Origin: BOG-938 sp048498155
GTDB lineage: Bacteria; Pseudomonadota; Alphaproteobacteria; Caulobacterales; Caulobacteraceae
Length of the DNA stretch: 54,597 nt
Direction of reading: 5' to 3'
NCBI GenBank assembly: GCA_048498155.1
Contig: JBEHYN010000015.1
Span: forward strand, 1 to 54,597
Position 1 is the first letter of the stretch; each line of letters opens with the position of its first letter. The position numbers and the translations under genes were made by a program. The notes under the pieces were generated by a model that ran no database searches, was not told where the DNA came from, and worked only from the letters and a program-made list of their open reading frames with translations. Positions 8,643 through 17,943 of this stretch are shown in pieces.

Positions 8643-11061
8643 TGTCCGGAGTCCTTCTCATGACAAAGGGTACGCTTTGAACGATGCCCATGATTATGGA
8701 TTGCATCCGATAATCGTCACGTGCGGCTTTATAACGTATACCGCGAACGACGGGCATATCATAGGGCTCTAGGCCTCGGCCCAGAGCATAGGTGAGCAGC
8801 TTTGCGGTAAAGGCGTCCACGAATTCATCCTTGCGCGACATCAGGATGCCTTGCAGGCCTGCGGGACCTTCGAACTTTGTGCCGTTGGTCAATACGGCGG
8901 AGGCATCGACCTGCTGGCCGGCGTAACCCGTGCGCCAAGCGCCCGTGGCGTCATAGTTCTCAAGGCTGAACCCGAGCGGGTCCATCTTGGTGTGGCAGGA
9001 CGCGCAAACCGGGTTAGCCCGGTGCACTTCCATCTGTTCGCGCACCGTCAGGGTCTTGCCGTTCTTCGTGTCGTCTAGCGAAGGCACATTAGGCGGCGGC
9101 GGCGGCGGGGCGTCCGACAGCAGGTTTTCCAAAATCCACTTGCCGCGCAGCACCACCGAGGTGCGGTTGCCGTAGGACGTCACGGTCAGGATAGAGCCCT
9201 GGCCCAGCAATCCGCCGCGATGCCAGTTCGGGTCCAGCTTCACGCGCCGGAAGGCGGTGCCGTAGATTCCAGGGATGCCGTAATGCTCGGCCAGCCTTTG
9301 GTTGAGGAAAGTGTAGTCGGCGTTGAGCAAATCCAGCAGGCTGTGGTTTTGGCGGACCACGCTGTCGAAGAACATCTGGGTTTCGGTCAGCATCGCCTTA
9401 CGCAGCCGAATGTCGAAGCCCGGATAGGCGTCCTTGTCCGGCTTTTGGAATTCCAGACGGCGCAAATAGAGCCACTGACCGGCAAAATTCTCCGACAAGG
9501 CCTTGGCCTTGGGGTCCTTAAGCATCCTCGCGACTTCGCGCTTGAGAACCGCCGGTTGCTTGAGTTGTCCGCGCTGGGCAACCGACAGCAATTCGTCGTC
9601 CGGAATGCTGCTCCACAGGAAGTAGGACAGGCGTGTGGCCAACTCCAGATCGCTGATGCGGTGGATCGAACCGGGCTTGCTCTTGGCCGGATCGATTTCG
9701 CGCATGAACAGGAAGTTGGGCGAGACGAGAACCGCCTCTACCGCCGCTTCAACGCCCTGGTCGAAGTCGGCGCCGTCGCGACCTTCCTTGTACATTTTCA
9801 TCAGCGGCGCGACGTCTTCATTGGTCACTGGGCGGCGATAGGCGCGCCGCGCGAGGGTGGCCAGAATCTTGTGCGCGCACACGTCTTCAGACAGGGAGGC
9901 CGAGGGATGGCAGATGAAGATCTTGCGGCGGCTGGGCGTGTCGCCCGGCCCCTTGATGTCGGTCGGCCCGACCACGGATATCTGGATCACATCGCGCAGA
10001 TAGAAGGCCTGCGAATACTGGGGCCCCGACGCCGTGGAGGGGACCTGAAGCTGTTTGACCAGAACGCCGTCGATCTGCACGTCCATGGGTAGCATAGACC
10101 TGGTCTTGGGCAGGGGCGGCGCGTCCATCGCGGTGGTCACCGGGACGAGGGTCTCATCCAGGGCCAAGGACTTGTGGAATGATACGCCGATGATTCGCGG
10201 ACCAGCCTTCAAGGGCAGCGTCAAGTCGTACCGATTCGTCGCATCGAGCTCAATGTCCGACGAGGTGCCGGGATTGAGGTGAATCTGGATCGTGTAGGTC
10301 CCGTCGTACGGCGCGTAATATTTGAACGAGCCGCCCCCGCGAGAATCCAGCGGAAGATCGTCGCTCGCACGTTCGTTATAGGACGGCACCCCGAAGTGAG
10401 CGGTGAACATGTCCTTGGGAATCTTGTAGTCGGTCACGGCCGGATTGCGTGACGCTTGGCCCGTGGCCAAGCGGCTAATCTTGCCCGCGACATTGATGTA
10501 GCGGTTCATCAGCGTCGGCGAGACGGTCAGCACGTCCGCGATGTTGTCGAAGCCGTAGCCCGTGTTGTCGGCCGGCAAGTCCTGCCCGACCAGGACGTCC
10601 ATGCCGAGCAGGTCACGCACGGCATTGGCATATTCAATGCGGTTCATGCGTCGCAAGCCAATGTGACCCGGATTTGGGTGATCGGCGGATTGCTTGTCCA
10701 AAGACGTCTGCAGCCACTGGGTGAAATCGGTGAGTTGTTCGTCTGACGGACGGGGCCGGCCCTTGGGCGGCATCTCGCCCATGCTCAGCTTGTGCAGAAT
10801 TTTTTCCCAGGTTCCGTCATCGGCCTGCAGATTGTCGGCGCGTAAGGGCTGGACCGACATGCCGCCGGTCTTGGCCTTGTCGTTGTGACAGCCGGCGCAA
10901 TACTGCTGGAGCAGATGGCCACGGTCCGCCGCGGACGCGGAGGAGGCCGCGGACGCCTTCGCTACCGGGGTGGCCTCGGCGCTGCCCAGCAGATGCAGGC
11001 CGGCGAGGCCCGCCACGGTAAGCGCTCCGGCGGCATATCCGATACGTTTGAGGGTCGGCAT
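8626..11061 (-). CDS. DUF1592/DUF1588/DUF1585/DUF1587/DUF1595 multidomain di-haem c-type protein
   Basis: About 811 residues from ATG 11061, which gives the export signal MPTLKRIGYAAGALTVAGLA. Upstream frames reach 11289 but are not needed, and a TTG just upstream is possible. A first haem site CAGCH lies at residues 55-59. The DUF1587 part follows (LRRMNRIEYANAVRDLLGMD), then DUF1595/DUF1592 (LARRAYRRPVTNEDV; LELATRLSYFLWSSIPDDE; FAGQWLYLRRLE). DUF1588 contains the second haem site CASCH at 686-690, followed by MDPLGFSLENYDATG. DUF1585 closes the protein. This architecture is common in Planctomycetes and also in proteobacterial accessory clusters. A periplasmic electron-transfer or oxidase role is likely but unproven. 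It leads the ankyrin operon. Confidence 0.93.
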   Translation of the reverse strand: MPTLKRIGYAAGALTVAGLAGLHLLGSAEATPVAKASAASSASAADRGHLLQQYCAGCHNDKAKTGGMSVQPLRADNLQADDGTWEKILHKLSMGEMPPKGRPRPSDEQLTDFTQWLQTSLDKQSADHPNPGHIGLRRMNRIEYANAVRDLLGMDVLVGQDLPADNTGYGFDNIADVLTVSPTLMNRYINVAGKISRLATGQASRNPAVTDYKIPKDMFTAHFGVPSYNERASDDLPLDSRGGGSFKYYAPYDGTYTIQIHLNPGTSSDIELDATNRYDLTLPLKAGPRIIGVSFHKSLALDETLVPVTTAMDAPPLPKTRSMLPMDVQIDGVLVKQLQVPSTASGPQYSQAFYLRDVIQISVVGPTDIKGPGDTPSRRKIFICHPSASLSEDVCAHKILATLARRAYRRPVTNEDVAPLMKMYKEGRDGADFDQGVEAAVEAVLVSPNFLFMREIDPAKSKPGSIHRISDLELATRLSYFLWSSIPDDELLSVAQRGQLKQPAVLKREVARMLKDPKAKALSENFAGQWLYLRRLEFQKPDKDAYPGFDIRLRKAMLTETQMFFDSVVRQNHSLLDLLNADYTFLNQRLAEHYGIPGIYGTAFRRVKLDPNWHRGGLLGQGSILTVTSYGNRTSVVLRGKWILENLLSDAPPPPPPNVPSLDDTKNGKTLTVREQMEVHRANPVCASCHTKMDPLGFSLENYDATGAWRTGYAGQQVDASAVLTNGTKFEGPAGLQGILMSRKDEFVDAFTAKLLTYALGRGLEPYDMPVVRGIRYKAARDDYRMQSIIMGIVQSVPFVMRRTPDNDHHT

Positions 11062-11450
11062 GGACAGCAAACTGATCAACCTCTGACTCAAGGCGCGCGA
11101 AACCTTTCGGGACCGACGGCAGGGATCGGTCGGTGCTTGGCGTTTTCGTGAATATGGGCGCCCGAGGGCCCCGCCGCCAGTTTCGCGTCTGAAATCGAGA
11201 CGGGAGTCGGCAATGCGTTCTTCATCATCCCTATCGATCCCCCCTGGCGAATGTTCCGAGCCGACTCGACGGTGGGTTAGCCCCAACACTTCACGCCGTA
11301 CATAAGCGCGCCGAGGCGCTCAGTCTAATGACAACTTGTTGCAGCCAAATCTCAGGCCGCGCACCGCGCCTTAACCTGTCAGGGTGGCGATTCAGACATT
11401 CGCCTAGGCTTGTGGCGGCCTTGGCGCGAATTTCTGAATCGCCGGCCACA
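11062..11450. other. intergenic region upstream of the redox-ankyrin operon
   Basis: This is 389 bases between the DUF1592 gene and the cytochrome gene upstream. It has an open minus-strand frame in phase with the DUF1592 protein, but no signal-like sequence or domain. The plus-strand frames here are shadows. I see no convincing -35/-10 pair, terminator or RNA. If the operon has its own promoter, it should lie here. Confidence 0.4.
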
Positions 11451-11858
<408 letters not shown>

Positions 11859-12219
11859 TTCAAATCCCTTCGCTCAATTGAACCTCATACAGCGGCCCGG
11901 CAGGCAGCCACATCGTCCCCTCCCTTTATGGCGACGACATGGCGTAAGTCATCCGGAATCTACGTGGGTTTGCAGGGTGAAAATAGGGCTTGTCGTCAGC
12001 GCGTCGCGCCGTGCCTTCGCCGAATTGACATGACGGTTCCGTTGCTTGACAGGCATTCGACCCAAAGAATAGCGTGCGTTCGCCCAATGTCTGGGCCAAC
12101 GCAAAGCCCAAGGCAAGACCGGCGGGCCGGCTGTGGACATGGGGAGTGAACAGGGACGGGCGAGCGGCGGCCCCTCCTCGAAGGCCGAACAGGCGTGAGC
12201 CGAATAAGGGAAATCACAG
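11859..12219. other. divergent intergenic region (cytochrome / PQQ dehydrogenase)
   Basis: This 361-base region separates two divergently read genes and should hold both promoters. Two TTGACA hexamers occur on the plus strand at 12025-12030 and 12046-12051. No coding or RNA feature is supported. A GGCGGGCCGGC-rich patch near 12120 has no clear symmetry. Confidence 0.45.
12046..12074 (+). promoter_or_regulatory. candidate sigma-70-type promoter for the PQQ dehydrogenase
   Basis: CTTGACA (-35, TTGACA at 12046-12051) is followed after 17 bases by ATAGCG at 12069-12074, a weak -10. A second TTGACA lies 21 bases upstream. The distance to the ATG at 12220 leaves a leader of about 140 bases. Supported only by the strong -35 match. 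Confidence 0.3.
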
Positions 12220-14274
12220 ATGCGCGACCTATCGCGACGGCTGGCGCTGACATTGCCGTTGCTGGGGCTTCTGGCCGCCAAGACTCGCGCCTTCGCCCAA
12301 CTCGCCGTCGCGCCGGCCAAGGCCGCTCCCGCTGATACCGACTGGCGCCACTATGGCGGCGACCTGGCCAGCACCCGCTATGCGCCACTGAGCCAAATCG
12401 ACGCAGATAATTTCAAACAGCTTGAGGTGGCTTGGCGCTTCGCCACCAGTCCCTATGGCCCGCAGCCCGAATATCTCCTGCAGTGCACCCCCCTAGTGGT
12501 CCAAGGCCGTATGTTTTTCACCGCAGGCGCCCGTCGCAGCGTGGTGTCAATCGACGCGGCCACCGGCGAGGTGATCTGGAGCCATCGCGAGGTGGAAGGC
12601 GAAAGGGCGGCCAAGTCGCCCCGTCTGGGCTCGGGACGGGGCCTAGCCTATTGGACCGACGGCAAGGAGGAACGCATCCTCTATGTCACGATCGGCTATA
12701 GGCTCGTCGCGCTGGACGCCAAGACCGGAGCGCCGGTTCCCGGTTTTGGCGAGGGCGGCATCGTCGATCTACGGCTGGACGATGACCAGGATATGGACCT
12801 GATCAACGCGGATATCGGCTACAACGCCGCCCCGGCCATCGGCAACGACGTTGTGGTCATCGGCGCGGCCATGAGCGCGGGCAGCGCCCCGCCCACGCGC
12901 AAGAACGTCAAGGGCTATGTGCGCGGCTTTGACGTGCGCACGGGCAAGCGATTGTGGATATTCCACACCATCCCCAAAAAGGGGGAGTACGGCTACGAGA
13001 CCTGGCTCAAAGGGACTGATGAGATCGGCAATACGGGCGATTGGGCCCAGATTTCCATCGATGAGACGCTGAACCTCGCCTATCTCGGCGTGGAAATGCC
13101 GACGGGCGATTTCGAGGGGCAATATCGCCCAGGCAACACCCTGTACGACGAATGCATCGTCGCGGTGGATTTGAAAACCGGCCAGCGAAAATGGCACTAC
13201 CAGTTGGTGCACCATGGTCTGTGGGACTACGATCCGCCCTGCGCGGCGATCCTTTGCGACATCCCGGTCAAGGGAAAGATGGTCAAGGCGCTGGCGCAGC
13301 CGACCAAGCAGGCCTTCCTCTATGTGCTCAACCGCGAGACCGGCGAGCCGATCTGGCCCATTCCGGAAAAGAAGGTTCCCAAAGGCGATGTGCCCGGCGA
13401 GTGGTATTCGCCGACACAGCCCATGCCCTTAAAGCCGCCGGCCTATGATCGGCAGGGTGTGATTGCCGAGAACCTGATCGACTACACCCCGGCCCTGCAT
13501 GAAAAGGCCCTGCGCCTGATCAAGAACTATGTGGCCGGGCCGCTCTACACCCCGCCGTCGATCTACAAACGCGATGGAACGTGGGGCACCCTGGCGGCCC
13601 CCAAGGGCGAGGGGGGAACCAACTGGCCCGGCGGATCGTACGATCCGCAGACCCACACGGCCTACATTTACTCCCAGACCGAGGCGACCCAGTGGGCCTT
13701 AGCCCGCAATACCGACAAGTCGGTTTCGGACTTCGACTGGATTATCATGCGTCGCCCACCGAAGGAGGATGAAGGCCTGGTGCGCGATGGGTTCAAGCCG
13801 CGGGAAATCAGCGTCGACGGGTTGCCCCTGATGAAGCCGCCCTACGGGCGGATTACAGCCATCGATCTGTCCAAGGGCGAGTTTCGTTGGCAAGTCGCCC
13901 ACGGCGAAACGCCCGATCAAATCCGCAACCATCCCGCCTTAAAAGGCCTGACCATTCCCAGGACCGGCCAGGCTGGAAAGCTGTCGCCCCTGGTGACGCA
14001 AAGCCTGGTGGTGTGCGGCGATGCAGTGGTGTTCACCACGCCGTCGGGCAAGCGCGGATCGATGCTGCGCGCCTATGACAAGGACACGGGCGAGGAGAAG
14101 GGGGCCGTCTATATGTCCGGCCCGCAGGTCGGCTCACCCATGACCTACATGCTGGGCGGGGCGCAGTACATCGTCCTGGCGATCGGCGGAGGCAATATCC
14201 CCGCCGAACTGGTCGCGTTCAGGCTTCCGCGCGCCAGCGCCAAGCCCCGCCCGGCGCAGGCGCGCGAAGACTGA
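12220..14274 (+). CDS. PQQ-dependent dehydrogenase, quinoprotein glucose dehydrogenase-like
   Basis: This 684-residue protein starts at ATG 12220 after AAGGGA. An export signal (MRDLSRRLALTLPLLGLLAA ... AFAQ) comes first. The eight-bladed quinoprotein propeller begins at DWRHYGGDLASTRYAPLSQI and shows repeated tryptophan-docking type blades (GKRLWIFHTIP, GQRKWHYQLVHHGLWDYDPP, GEFRWQVAHGE). The VHHGLWDYDPP and EKKVPKGDVPGEWYSPTQP segments are typical of the glucose/quinate branch rather than of methanol dehydrogenase. There is no membrane domain and no haem motif, so electrons would pass to a separate carrier, perhaps the cytochrome encoded divergently. The substrate cannot be read from the sequence, and no pqq biosynthesis genes are present in the window. 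Confidence 0.92.
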   Translation: MRDLSRRLALTLPLLGLLAAKTRAFAQLAVAPAKAAPADTDWRHYGGDLASTRYAPLSQIDADNFKQLEVAWRFATSPYGPQPEYLLQCTPLVVQGRMFFTAGARRSVVSIDAATGEVIWSHREVEGERAAKSPRLGSGRGLAYWTDGKEERILYVTIGYRLVALDAKTGAPVPGFGEGGIVDLRLDDDQDMDLINADIGYNAAPAIGNDVVVIGAAMSAGSAPPTRKNVKGYVRGFDVRTGKRLWIFHTIPKKGEYGYETWLKGTDEIGNTGDWAQISIDETLNLAYLGVEMPTGDFEGQYRPGNTLYDECIVAVDLKTGQRKWHYQLVHHGLWDYDPPCAAILCDIPVKGKMVKALAQPTKQAFLYVLNRETGEPIWPIPEKKVPKGDVPGEWYSPTQPMPLKPPAYDRQGVIAENLIDYTPALHEKALRLIKNYVAGPLYTPPSIYKRDGTWGTLAAPKGEGGTNWPGGSYDPQTHTAYIYSQTEATQWALARNTDKSVSDFDWIIMRRPPKEDEGLVRDGFKPREISVDGLPLMKPPYGRITAIDLSKGEFRWQVAHGETPDQIRNHPALKGLTIPRTGQAGKLSPLVTQSLVVCGDAVVFTTPSGKRGSMLRAYDKDTGEEKGAVYMSGPQVGSPMTYMLGGAQYIVLAIGGGNIPAELVAFRLPRASAKPRPAQARED

Positions 14275-14290
14275 TCGCTGAGCCCGTTCG

Positions 14291-14929
14291 CTATTTGGGG
14301 CGCGGCGGCGCGGTGGGGTCGGCCAAGCCCATGCCGATCACCTGGCCGCTGGCCAGGATGTGGTCCTTCATGGCCCCCTTCAATCCGTCGTAGCTCAGGT
14401 TCGGGTCGACCGAGATGGGCGTGTCCAGGGCGAACACCTGCAGATGGTAGCGGTGGCGCGGTCCCGCCGGAGTGCGCGGGCCTTCATAAATGTGGTGAGG
14501 GCCAAGGACATTGGGGCCATAGGCCGAGCCGGGCGGGGGCGGGTCGGCCAGATTCGGCTCCAGCGAGGTGGTGCGGGCGGAGACGTTGTACATGGTCCAA
14601 TGCAGCACCGCGTCGCCGCCGTGGGCGCCGTCGCCGTCCTGCATGACGATGGCGTAGGTCTGGGTGGCCTTGGGTCCCTTGCTCCAGGACAGACCCGGGA
14701 AGTGGTTGCCCCTGTAAAGGGTGTTCTCGAAGGGAATGTCGCCCCCGTCCTTGAAGGCCGGCGTCGTCACCTTGAGTTTGGCGCCGCCCTTGGCCGGAAA
14801 CATGTTGATCACCAGTTTGTCGGCGGACACTTCCTTGGCCGGCGGCGGCAGCGCCTGCGCCAGGGCTGCGGATGCGGCGGACAGTCCGGAAGCCGCGGTC
14901 AAGGCGGCGATCAGCAGAGGGGTCTTCAT
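14291..14929 (-). CDS. YbhB/YbcL (PEBP) family protein, exported
   Basis: This 212-residue protein starts at ATG 14929, with a signal peptide ending near AALAQA. The mature domain is a phosphatidylethanolamine-binding-protein fold of the bacterial YbhB type. Visible motifs are GNHFPGLSWSKGP, YAIVMQDGDG, VLHWTMYNV (ligand-pocket His), and GPHHIYEGPRTPAGPRHRY followed by LQVFALDT. The Gly of QDGDG replaces the Pro of the usual DPDAP loop. The biochemical role of bacterial members is unclear; they bind small anions or acids at this pocket. It converges on the PQQ dehydrogenase with only 16 bases between stops and no terminator hairpin. Confidence 0.88.
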   Translation of the reverse strand: MKTPLLIAALTAASGLSAASAALAQALPPPAKEVSADKLVINMFPAKGGAKLKVTTPAFKDGGDIPFENTLYRGNHFPGLSWSKGPKATQTYAIVMQDGDGAHGGDAVLHWTMYNVSARTTSLEPNLADPPPPGSAYGPNVLGPHHIYEGPRTPAGPRHRYHLQVFALDTPISVDPNLSYDGLKGAMKDHILASGQVIGMGLADPTAPPRPK

Positions 14930-15006
14930 GATCCAGGGTCCCTATTCGTTGCGGTTATTCTTGCCACGGCACGCTGTAGTTTAAGGTCGACGATGGTCAA
15001 GTCCAT

Positions 15007-16350
15007 TCAGTCCGTATTTCCCTTGGCGCGTGGGCGGCCCCGTCGAAGGACCCAGATCGAGATGATGAGAACGAGAAGGTGGAAGACGCCTTCCATCAGC
15101 ATGGGCGATGAGAAGCCCGCCGTGTCGAACAGGTAGCCGCCCAACAGGTTGATCCCCGCCATGGTCGTGGTGCCAAGGAAGGAAAACACCCCGACGGTGG
15201 ATCCTCGCAGGTGCGCCGGCGCTTCCTGCGCGAGCAGGGATTGGGAGGCGATGGCTTCGGCGCTTTCCGCAAAGCCCATCAGAAAGGCGGCCACCATCAT
15301 CGCGAAGCCGAAGGGGTTGGTGATCAGACCGAAGAAGCAGAAGGCCGCGGTCATCATGGCCAAGGACGCCAGCATCAGTCCCATGCGGTTCACCTTATCG
15401 GTGATCACCCCGAACAGAGGCGCCCCCGTCACCTTGGTGATGAAACGGATGGCGGCGATCAGGCCTGCGGTCTTGGCCGCCGTGAAGGCGTCGATGCCCT
15501 CGATCCGTCCAGCATTGACGATCCAAAGCCCCAGAAAGGATCCGATGATAAGGGTGTCCGAACGTGCGACGCTGCCGATAAACAAGATGAGCCCGAAGTT
15601 CCTATTCCCCCGGGCGTAGGCCAGGACGTCTCGGATTTTGCCGAATATCGCCCGGCTGTGCTCCGCCACCCCTGCCGAGGTCGCCGACAGCGCCCGCTTG
15701 TAAGGATCATTGAAGAAGGCGGCCGTGACGATCGCTCCGCTGAGGGGAAACAATGCGACCAGAAAACAGGTCCAAAACAGGGCGCCGTGGGCACTGTAAC
15801 CCAAACCCTGGAACGCGCCAGGCCAACGCGACGTGACCAGGATGAACCCCGAGGCCGCCAGCCACGGGACCAGAAGGGCGAGACTGTTGAATTTTCCCCG
15901 TGACCGATTGTCGGGAATGTCCATCGCGACGGTTGCGGAACTGGAATAGCCGGCGAAGGCCAGGCCCCATAGGAATCGCAGGACGAACAGCAGCGTGACC
16001 GAGAAAACAAACGGATAGGCCAGCAGACAGAGAAATAGTCCTGTCAGGGTCCACAGCAGCATCGCCCGGCGTCCGAGTATGTCGGCCAGGGCCCCAGCGA
16101 CCATGACAAAGAGCAGGGTTCCGATCTGTTGGGTCGCCCCGAGGGCTCCAGCCACAATGCCCTGTTTAGTCGGGGAGATATGAAGCTGTTGCCCCAAGAT
16201 CAAAGGCGTCAATATGTTGGCGAATTCGATCATGCTGACGCCGACGCAGGTGACGAAGAAGATCGAAACCACGTGTCTGGGGCGATATCCTGGGGCAAGT
16301 AGGACGGGGCCGATGCGGCTTTGCGCCGGCGAGCTTGCGCCTGGATCCAT
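15007..16350 (-). CDS. MFS transporter (paralog of the one at 38.2 kb)
   Basis: About 447 residues from ATG 16350 (MDPGASSPAQSRIGPVLLAP). The frame extends to 16461, but the shorter start matches the paralogs' layout. Twelve hydrophobic segments can be followed. The loop 2-3 motif is GALADILGRRAML and the second-half equivalent is GVITDKVNRMGLM, both classic MFS signatures. The N-terminal stretch RIGPVLLAPGYRPRHV recurs in the next gene and in the 38.2 kb transporter, so the three form a local subfamily. The substrate is unknown. Being among periplasmic dehydrogenases, it may import an oxidised product (inference). It lies 107 bases downstream of the second MFS gene on the same strand. Confidence 0.9.
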   Translation of the reverse strand: MDPGASSPAQSRIGPVLLAPGYRPRHVVSIFFVTCVGVSMIEFANILTPLILGQQLHISPTKQGIVAGALGATQQIGTLLFVMVAGALADILGRRAMLLWTLTGLFLCLLAYPFVFSVTLLFVLRFLWGLAFAGYSSSATVAMDIPDNRSRGKFNSLALLVPWLAASGFILVTSRWPGAFQGLGYSAHGALFWTCFLVALFPLSGAIVTAAFFNDPYKRALSATSAGVAEHSRAIFGKIRDVLAYARGNRNFGLILFIGSVARSDTLIIGSFLGLWIVNAGRIEGIDAFTAAKTAGLIAAIRFITKVTGAPLFGVITDKVNRMGLMLASLAMMTAAFCFFGLITNPFGFAMMVAAFLMGFAESAEAIASQSLLAQEAPAHLRGSTVGVFSFLGTTTMAGINLLGGYLFDTAGFSSPMLMEGVFHLLVLIISIWVLRRGRPRAKGNTD

Positions 16351-16457
16351 GGTTTCCGCCCGCCTGTTGTCAGCTCCGATCCTCGCCGGGAACCGTTGTT
16401 CAATCAGACCCCGGACTGGCTCAGGTGGCAAGAGCCCTTTCGCGGAACCATCAAACC

Positions 16458-17792
16458 TCAAGCAGTCTCGCCTCTCTCGCGCTTGCGCATGGCCAGGAGG
16501 AAGGCGATGGCGATGGCCACGAACACCAGGTTGAGAATCGCTAGGAACAGGAACGGAGCAATGAACCCCAGTTTGTCGAACAGGATGCCCGCCAGATAGC
16601 TGATCACCACCACGCTGATGGTGCCCGTCAGGACGAAGAAGCCGATGGCTGAGCCGCGCAGCCCTGGGGGCGCTCGTTCGCCGAGGGCGGCGGAGGATGA
16701 AACGGTCTGGGCCATCTCGGCCACGCCGATGCCAAAGAAGATGATCAGGATCAGCGGGCCTTGGACATCGTGGACCAACAGGGTGGAGCTGAAAGCCAGG
16801 GCGGCGGCGATCATCGCCCCCAGCAACATCCCGACACGGTTCACCCGGTCAGCGATGAAACCGAGGAACAGGGGTGAGACGGCCGAGGCCGAGGTCCACA
16901 TTAAAGAGCACATCCCCACGGTCTTCAGGGCTTCTGGCGCGGCGATGCCCTGCAGCTTTGAGGCGCCCATGACCCACACCGACATGAAGGACTGGGTGAC
17001 GAAGAAGTCCGAGCGGATCACGAAGCTAGTCACTAAGATCAGGCCGAAGGTGGGGTCCACACGGCTGTGCGCCAGCACCGCGCGGGTGGTTGAGATCAAT
17101 CCCTTGAAATTCAGATGGCGAACCTCTGTTCCGGTCTGTCTGGGCGGTTCGCGTAGGAACAGCACGGCGATGACCAGGCCGACCACCCCGATGGCCGCTA
17201 GGATCCACAGCGAGCACCTCAGCGCCGTCACGCGGTCCACGCCGTGCGCGATCAGGAAGGCCGGGGTGTGCGGCAGCACCCAGCCGACCAGAACGGTTTG
17301 GACCACCGCCTGGAAGATGAACATCATACTGATGAACTTCCCGCGGGTTTCATTGGAAGGGTAATCCACGATCATCGTCGTGGTCCCGGCTATGTGGCCG
17401 GTGGAGGAAAGGCCCATTAGGCAGCGCAGAGCGAACAACGCCGCTACCGACGCGGCGAAGGGCAGGGTGACCAGCATAACCGTCAGCCCGACGATCGCCA
17501 TGATCAGCATGGGCTTGCGCCCGACGATGTCCGCCAGCGCGCCGGACACGAGGACGAACAGGGCGACGGCGCCGTACTGGGCCGTGTTGAGCAGGCCGGT
17601 GATGCGGCCTTGCTGCGAAACGGGGACGTGCAGCACTTCGGTCAGCAGATAGGGCTGAACCACGGTGACAAAGCCGATCAGGCAGGAGGTGATGGTCATC
17701 ACCACCATGAACACGCCGACCTGTGCGGGCTCGATGCCGGGCGCCAGACGAATGGGTCCCAGACGCTTGAGTGAAGATTCGTTCTGTTGCAT
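16458..17792 (-). CDS. MFS transporter
   Basis: About 444 residues from ATG 17792, preceded by GGGGGA. Twelve transmembrane segments are evident. MFS motifs are SGALADIVGRKPMLI between helices 2 and 3 and GFIADRVNRVGMLL in the second half. The cytosolic start KRLGPIRLAPGIEPAQVGV echoes the neighbouring transporter, but the rest is only distantly similar. The substrate is unknown. It is divergent from the acyl-CoA synthetase gene with about 150 bases between them, so the two may be co-regulated: uptake of an acid followed by CoA activation is a reasonable reading, not shown by sequence. Confidence 0.9.
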   Translation of the reverse strand: MQQNESSLKRLGPIRLAPGIEPAQVGVFMVVMTITSCLIGFVTVVQPYLLTEVLHVPVSQQGRITGLLNTAQYGAVALFVLVSGALADIVGRKPMLIMAIVGLTVMLVTLPFAASVAALFALRCLMGLSSTGHIAGTTTMIVDYPSNETRGKFISMMFIFQAVVQTVLVGWVLPHTPAFLIAHGVDRVTALRCSLWILAAIGVVGLVIAVLFLREPPRQTGTEVRHLNFKGLISTTRAVLAHSRVDPTFGLILVTSFVIRSDFFVTQSFMSVWVMGASKLQGIAAPEALKTVGMCSLMWTSASAVSPLFLGFIADRVNRVGMLLGAMIAAALAFSSTLLVHDVQGPLILIIFFGIGVAEMAQTVSSSAALGERAPPGLRGSAIGFFVLTGTISVVVISYLAGILFDKLGFIAPFLFLAILNLVFVAIAIAFLLAMRKRERGETA

Positions 17793-17943
17793 CGCTTCCC
17801 CCGAATTCGCCGCTTCTTCGCCGACGCTGAGCCGAATAGAGCCCAAACCCATGCCTTAGTCACCTGGGTCATTCGCCCTTCCCCTTCCCCTAGCCGGGCG
17901 AATATCGGATGTGTCGGCGCCTCGTTGCCTGTGGAGCTTGTCC

